Source: Negativicutes bacterium UBA1444
GTDB taxonomy: Bacteria > Bacillota > Negativicutes > UBA1444
Reading direction: 5' to 3'
Assembly: GCA_002329525.1 (NCBI GenBank)
Contig: DCTI01000067.1
Coordinates: 5,716 to 15,443 of the forward strand
DNA length: 9,728 nt
Below the pieces are notes generated by a model. It was given only the letters and a program-made list of their open reading frames with translations, was not told the origin of the DNA and ran no database searches. The translations under genes were made by a program, and so were the position numbers. Of the stretch, positions 6,697 to 9,728 are shown one piece after another (within the stretch, counting starts at the first letter, position 1; each line of letters starts with the position of its first letter).

Positions 6697-6720
6697 AAAA
6701 TTTTCCATCTGATACTGCGT

Positions 6721-6759
6721 GTTGGCCGGGAGCGGCTCCCCTCTGAGCTCCCGGCTAAC
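6721..6759 (+). other. Intercistronic hairpin between pstS and pstC
   Basis: The arms 6721-6733 (GTTGGCCGGGAGC) and 6747-6759 (GCTCCCGGCTAAC) pair over 13 bp with one G-U pair and a 13-nt loop. No U-run follows, so it is probably a 3'-end stabiliser or processing site that favours pstS mRNA over the distal genes. Confidence 0.6.
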
Positions 6760-6808
6760 CGCATATTTGTCGTCAACAGAAAAATTGCCGTGAAAAGGTG
6801 TGAACGCA

Positions 6809-7705
6809 GTGAGTGCCATGACCGAAGCGCCGATAAAAGATCTTCGACTGGTCTATGACCGCTATATTCGTTATTTGTTCCTCGCCAGCGCGATTCTGAT
6901 GTCGGTCATCGTACTTTCGATTCTGTTTTTTATGGGTCAGCAGGGGCTGCAGACTTTCCGGGAAGTCAGTCCCGCCGAATTCTTTTTGTCGACCAAGTGG
7001 GATCCGCTGGATGAAAAATTCGGTGCGGCCAGCTTTATCGTGGGCTCGGTGTACGCTGCCTTTCTGGCGGTTTTGTTCGGCGGTCCGCTGGGTCTGGCCG
7101 GGGCGCTGTTTATGGCGAAGGTCGCGCCGAAACGGGTTCGGGATCTCATGCGGCCGGCCAATGACCTGTATGTGGCGATTCCTTCCGTCGTCTACGGGTA
7201 TCTGGGTCTGACAGTGCTGGTGCCGTTTCTGCGGGATGAACTGAAACTGGGGATGGGGTTCGGCCTATTTGCTGCCGGCCTGATTCTGGGGATCATGATC
7301 CTGCCGACAGTGATCAGCATTTCGGAAGACGCGCTGCGGTCGGTGCCGCCTTCCCTGGAGGAAGCGTCGGTGGCCTTGGGCGCCACCCGCTGGCAGACGA
7401 TCTGGCATGTGCTGATTCCCACGGCGCTGCCGGGCATTTTGACGGCGGTCATTCTGGGGCTGGCCCGGGCCATCGGCGAAACGATGGCGGTGCAGATGGT
7501 CATCGGTAACACGCCGCTACTTGCGAAGTCCCTGTTCAGCCCGACCGCGACCCTCACGAGCGAAATCGTGGTCGAGATGGGCAATGCCCCCTTCAATTCG
7601 GCGTATGGAAACTCATTGTTTCTGATGGCGCTGGTGTTGCTGGTGATCTCGCTGCTCTTGATCGTCGCCATCCGCGGCCTGATCCGGAAAGGAGAAACGA
7701 TATGA
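6809..7705 (+). CDS. pstC: Phosphate ABC transporter permease PstC
   Basis: A 298-residue inner-membrane permease. There is a first transmembrane helix at about 22-42, a periplasmic-type segment, then a core of five or so helices from about 75. The ABC-permease EAA loop, which contacts the ATPase, is at about 184-210 (EEASVALGATRWQT...ALPGI, with the invariant Gly). The short cytoplasmic tail ends RKGETI. I prefer the GTG at 6809 because AAAAGGTG ends 8 nt before it. The in-frame GTG at 6800 has the ribosome binding site almost touching it, and the ATG at 6818 is too far away. It overlaps pstA by 4 bp (ATGA), implying translational coupling and a 1:1 heterodimer. Confidence 0.93.
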   Translation: MSAMTEAPIKDLRLVYDRYIRYLFLASAILMSVIVLSILFFMGQQGLQTFREVSPAEFFLSTKWDPLDEKFGAASFIVGSVYAAFLAVLFGGPLGLAGALFMAKVAPKRVRDLMRPANDLYVAIPSVVYGYLGLTVLVPFLRDELKLGMGFGLFAAGLILGIMILPTVISISEDALRSVPPSLEEASVALGATRWQTIWHVLIPTALPGILTAVILGLARAIGETMAVQMVIGNTPLLAKSLFSPTATLTSEIVVEMGNAPFNSAYGNSLFLMALVLLVISLLLIVAIRGLIRKGETI

Positions 7706-8556
7706 GTGCGAAGCAGTGGGACCGTGTCGTCACTGGTCTGTTGTGGGGAGCGGGGTTGCTGATCATCGGCGTGCTGGCTCTATTCCTCGGGTACATTCTG
7801 TTCAAAGGGTTGCCGGTATTGAGCGCAAGCTTCATATTCGGGCCGTCCAGCGACGTGTCGGCGGGCGGTGGCGTAGGCGCCCAACTGTTTAATACATTCT
7901 ATATCCTGTTTTTGTCGCTGCTGGTGGCGGCACCGGTGGCGGTCGGCGCGGGAATTTACCTGGCTGAATACAGCGCCCGGGGGCGTCTGGCGGATCTGAT
8001 CCGGCTTAGCGTCGAGTGCCTGGCATCCGTTCCATCCATCGTGCTTGGCCTGTTCGGGATGATCCTGTTCATCAATCTGATGGGATTCGGCATCAGCCTG
8101 GGCGTCGGTGCGATGACCCTGGCGCTGATGAACCTGCCGATCATCGTTCGGGTAACGGAAGAAACGCTAAAAACCGTGCCGAGGGAATATCGCGAGGCGA
8201 GCCTGGCCCTCGGCGCTACGAAGTGGCAGACTATCGCCCGGGTAGTATTGCCGGCGGCGTTGCCGGGCATCGTGACCGGCGTCACGCTGACGGCAGGCCG
8301 GGCGGTCGGCGAAACGGCGATTCTGATTTTTACGGCCGGCACAACCGCGTCCCGGCTGATTCCGGATTTTTCCCTCGCTGCTGGCGGCGAGACACTGGCG
8401 GTTCACATGTGGTACGTCATGGCCATCGGCCTAGTGCCGGACCGCGTGGATATCGCCAACGGCACCGGGGCGCTGCTGATCCTGGTGATTCTGACGTTCA
8501 ACCTGATCCTGGCTTCAAGCACCAAACATCTGCGTAAGTGGCTGACCGGGATGTAA
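7702..8556 (+). CDS. pstA: Phosphate ABC transporter permease PstA
   Basis: A 284-residue permease, partner of PstC. A first membrane helix lies at about 12-34, further helices start at about 62, and the EAA loop is at about 164-190 (REASLALGATKWQT...ALPGI). The segment LASVPSIVLGLFG (107-119) is typical of PstA. The ATG overlaps the pstC stop and is preceded by AAAGGAGA. It is the last gene of the unit: a strong terminator follows about 50 nt later, and no pstB or phoU is present in this window. PstA and PstC cannot drive uptake without a PstB ATPase, which must be encoded elsewhere. Confidence 0.94.
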   Translation: MSAKQWDRVVTGLLWGAGLLIIGVLALFLGYILFKGLPVLSASFIFGPSSDVSAGGGVGAQLFNTFYILFLSLLVAAPVAVGAGIYLAEYSARGRLADLIRLSVECLASVPSIVLGLFGMILFINLMGFGISLGVGAMTLALMNLPIIVRVTEETLKTVPREYREASLALGATKWQTIARVVLPAALPGIVTGVTLTAGRAVGETAILIFTAGTTASRLIPDFSLAAGGETLAVHMWYVMAIGLVPDRVDIANGTGALLILVILTFNLILASSTKHLRKWLTGM

Positions 8557-8604
8557 GTTCGACGCTGCCGAGCATTTTCAAATATTAATTTGCCTATAAT
8601 ATAT

Positions 8605-8652
8605 AAACAGCAAGAAACTCCCGGCACCCAGCTGGGAGTTTCTTGCTGTTTT
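8605..8652 (+). terminator. Rho-independent terminator of the pst operon (probably bidirectional)
   Basis: The arms 8605-8622 (AAACAGCAAGAAACTCCC) and 8634-8651 (GGGAGTTTCTTGCTGTTT) form a perfect 18-bp stem with an 11-nt loop, running into T residues. On the minus strand it also sits downstream of the convergent small gene, so it may end both transcripts. Confidence 0.92.
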
Positions 8653-8707
8653 CGAAAAATGGTTTCGAACCGACTGCTTATCTTTCCGTGAGAGCAAGCG
8701 GCGGGTG

Positions 8708-9031
8708 TTAGCGGATCGACATGATGAAACGCCGATAATCGGTGACCACCTGGTTGACTTCCCGCTCGGCGGTATTCAGTTTGCGTTCGATATCGTCCAG
8801 GTCGTTTTTGGCGCCCATGGAATAGTCTTCGTACTTCTCGATGTACTTGTCCACTTCCGCTTTATACCGCGATACGGAATATTCATCTTTTCCCAGGGGC
8901 GCTCGCGGCGTGAATACGCGGGAGGAAAAACTGGGATAGCTGCCGATCAGATTGCTTTTGGCGAAAGAATAACCAACCGAGGCGGAGAACAGGCACAATA
9001 CCGTGACCAACAGAATGATTTTGGATTTCAC
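8708..9031 (-). CDS. Small secreted protein of unknown function
   Basis: A 107-residue protein I cannot assign to a family. The GTG start at 9031 is chosen because GGGGG lies 7 nt upstream and because the sequence from there (MKSKIILLVTVLCLFSASVGYSFA) is a clean signal peptide, with likely cleavage after SFA at about residue 24. The frame extends to an ATG at 9199, but that part lies upstream of a good promoter and has no secretory character. The mature part has a basic, Pro-containing segment (SRVFTPRAPLGKDEY) and a charged helical region at about 55-98 (KAEVDKYIEKYEDY ... DLDDIERKLNTAEREVN) that could form a coiled coil. It has no Cys in the mature part. It is monocistronic, convergent with pst and divergent from the P-type ATPase. 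Confidence 0.75.
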   Translation of the reverse strand: MKSKIILLVTVLCLFSASVGYSFAKSNLIGSYPSFSSRVFTPRAPLGKDEYSVSRYKAEVDKYIEKYEDYSMGAKNDLDDIERKLNTAEREVNQVVTDYRRFIMSIR

Positions 9032-9062
9032 TTTGTTACCCCCTAAATAATATAAGAATTGT

Positions 9063-9092
9063 AATATAGTTATTTCGTCTCCAGGTTGTGAA
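9063..9092 (-). promoter_or_regulatory. Promoter of the small secreted protein gene
   Basis: On the minus strand TTCACA (9092-9087), an 18-bp spacer and TATATT (9068-9063). Transcription would start near 9055, giving a leader of about 25 nt with the GGGGG ribosome binding site and supporting the GTG start at 9031. Confidence 0.5.
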
Positions 9093-9189
9093 ACCCTGCC
9101 GCAGCAACTGCAAAAAACGGACCGAAATTTTTCCGGATAGCTGGCGGTGTTTTGTCCGGGTCGGCGCAGGAATTGAGCAGAAAAAAGAG

Positions 9190-9228
9190 AAATAGCCACA
9201 ATGACAGGTTGTTGTTGGCTATTTTTTT
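9190..9228 (+). terminator. Terminator-like hairpin in front of the P-type ATPase gene (possible attenuator)
   Basis: AAATAGCCA (9190-9198) pairs perfectly with TGGCTATTT (9216-9224), followed by T residues to 9228. It ends 10 nt before the ATPase ribosome binding site. No plus-strand gene lies between the pst terminator and this hairpin, so it is not needed to end an upstream gene. I found no clear promoter for the ATPase upstream of the hairpin. Confidence 0.5.
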
Positions 9229-9249
9229 ATGGCACAGAAAGGATAACGC

Positions 9250-9728
9250 ATGAAAACGGAAAGCGTGGAGTCTTATTGGTCGTTGCCGGCAGAATCGCTG
9301 TTGCGGCAACTGGATTCTTCCCTGGAAGGCTTAAGCCAGGAGGAGGCGGTACGGCGTGCCCGTCTCCGGGGGGAGCCGAACACAAAAAAACCGTCCCGTT
9401 GGCAACGGGCGGTCGGCTTGTGGCTCAGTCAGTACAAAAGCCCGATTATGCTGTTACTGCTCGGCGCTACGGCGTTGTCGATTTATTTGGGCGATACTAC
9501 CGATGCGCTGATTATTCTGGCCATTGTACTCGTCAGCGGTTTGTTGAGCAGCTGGCAGGAGTGGAATGCGGCCGAAGCGGTCGCGGCTTTGCTGGCGACA
9601 GTCGCAGTGAAGGCGCGGGTGAGAAGGAACGCTGCGGAACTGGAAATCAGCGCCGAAGCGATCGTGCCGGGCGACATCGTACTGCTGACAGCCGGCCGCC
9701 GGATTCCGGCGGATTGCACCTTGTTGGA
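9250..9728 (+). CDS. P-type cation-transporting ATPase, N-terminal part (MgtA/MgtB-like), cut by window end
   Basis: The first 159 codons of a P-type ATPase. Residues about 8-45 are the cation-ATPase N-terminal domain (WSLPAESLLRQLDSSLEGLSQEEA..R...G.N). SQYKSPIMLLLLGATALSIYL (60-80) is the first membrane helix and 84-102 the second. The actuator domain begins with IVPGDIVLLTAG (138-149) and RIPADCTLL (151-159). The pattern W(L)..QYK.P..LLL followed by a QE...A.A...L motif is closest to Mg2+-importing P3B ATPases, but P2-type Ca2+ ATPases share it, so the ion is uncertain. The TGES, DKTGT and later ion-binding helices lie outside the window. The ATG has AAAGGA 6 nt upstream. Family confidence is high, substrate confidence moderate. 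Confidence 0.88.
   Translation, partial: MKTESVESYWSLPAESLLRQLDSSLEGLSQEEAVRRARLRGEPNTKKPSRWQRAVGLWLSQYKSPIMLLLLGATALSIYLGDTTDALIILAIVLVSGLLSSWQEWNAAEAVAALLATVAVKARVRRNAAELEISAEAIVPGDIVLLTAGRRIPADCTLL

Noticed and set aside
5809..6819. 336-codon open frame antisense to pstS
   Set aside because: It mirrors the GC-biased codons of pstS, has no ribosome binding site and reads as a composition-driven shadow rich in Gly, Asp, His and Phe.
8595..8600. Perfect TATAAT on the plus strand just before the pst terminator
   Set aside because: There is no -35 or extended -10 at suitable spacing, and it would transcribe only the terminator hairpin.
9032..9199. 56-residue N-terminal extension of the small secreted protein from an ATG at 9199
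   Set aside because: The GTG at 9031 has a strong ribosome binding site, begins a clean signal peptide and lies just downstream of a plausible promoter; the extension would bury the signal peptide.
9032..9249. M-box or other known metal riboswitch before the ATPase
   Set aside because: None of the conserved sequence blocks of the M-box, fluoride, NiCo or yybP-ykoY elements could be recognised.
9070..9309. Minus-strand frame reading LSLWLFLFFLLNSCADPDK, which looks like a lipoprotein signal
   Set aside because: There is no ribosome binding site or good start codon before the hydrophobic stretch; the Leu/Phe run comes from the A/G-rich terminator arm, and the frame overlaps the ATPase gene start.
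1..9728. CRISPR arrays, insertion sequences, tRNA or rRNA genes
   Set aside because: No regularly spaced repeats, transposase-like frames, terminal inverted repeats or RNA gene signatures were seen.

Overview
The window looks like chromosomal DNA of a Firmicute, probably an anaerobe of the Negativicutes/Clostridia type. The reasons are strong AGGAGG-type ribosome binding sites, GTG starts, a lipoprotein phosphate-binding protein, a two-subunit class I (Fe-S) hydratase and 11-bp Pho-type repeats. The taxonomic guess is an inference from gene content and signals, not from a marker gene. No RNA gene, CRISPR array, insertion sequence or phage gene was found.

Left part (about 1-5580, mostly minus strand): a dicarboxylate-type catabolic operon. 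Read in the direction of transcription it has a long leader with a possible 45-residue Cys-rich small ORF (4666-4529), the alpha (4486-3593) and beta (3591-3007) subunits of a fumarase/tartrate-dehydratase-like Fe-S hydratase, a DASS/SLC13-type anion transporter (2901-1501), and an MmgE/PrpD-family protein (1476-94). Upstream, on the same strand, lies a FadR-type GntR regulator (5539-4817). Three copies of a 16-bp pseudo-palindrome, two before the operon and one just downstream of the regulator's own promoter, look like its operators. The set suggests uptake, (de)hydration and further processing of one unsaturated or hydroxylated di- or tricarboxylic acid. The substrate is not identifiable from sequence. 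The alpha subunit has CQSPG where the family normally has CQDTG, which argues against plain fumarate or tartrate chemistry.

Middle part (about 5680-8652, plus strand, visibly more GC-rich): a phosphate uptake operon, pstS-pstC-pstA, preceded by three 11-bp tandem repeats (Pho box) and a sigma-70-type promoter. A hairpin separates pstS from pstC; pstC and pstA overlap by 4 bp. The operon ends at a strong 18-bp-stem terminator directly after pstA, so the ATPase gene pstB is not in this unit.

Right part (8653-9728): a small secreted protein of unknown function on the minus strand (9031-8708), a divergent intergenic region with a terminator-like hairpin on the plus strand, and the first 159 codons of a P-type cation ATPase that resembles the MgtA/MgtB Mg2+ importers and runs off the window.
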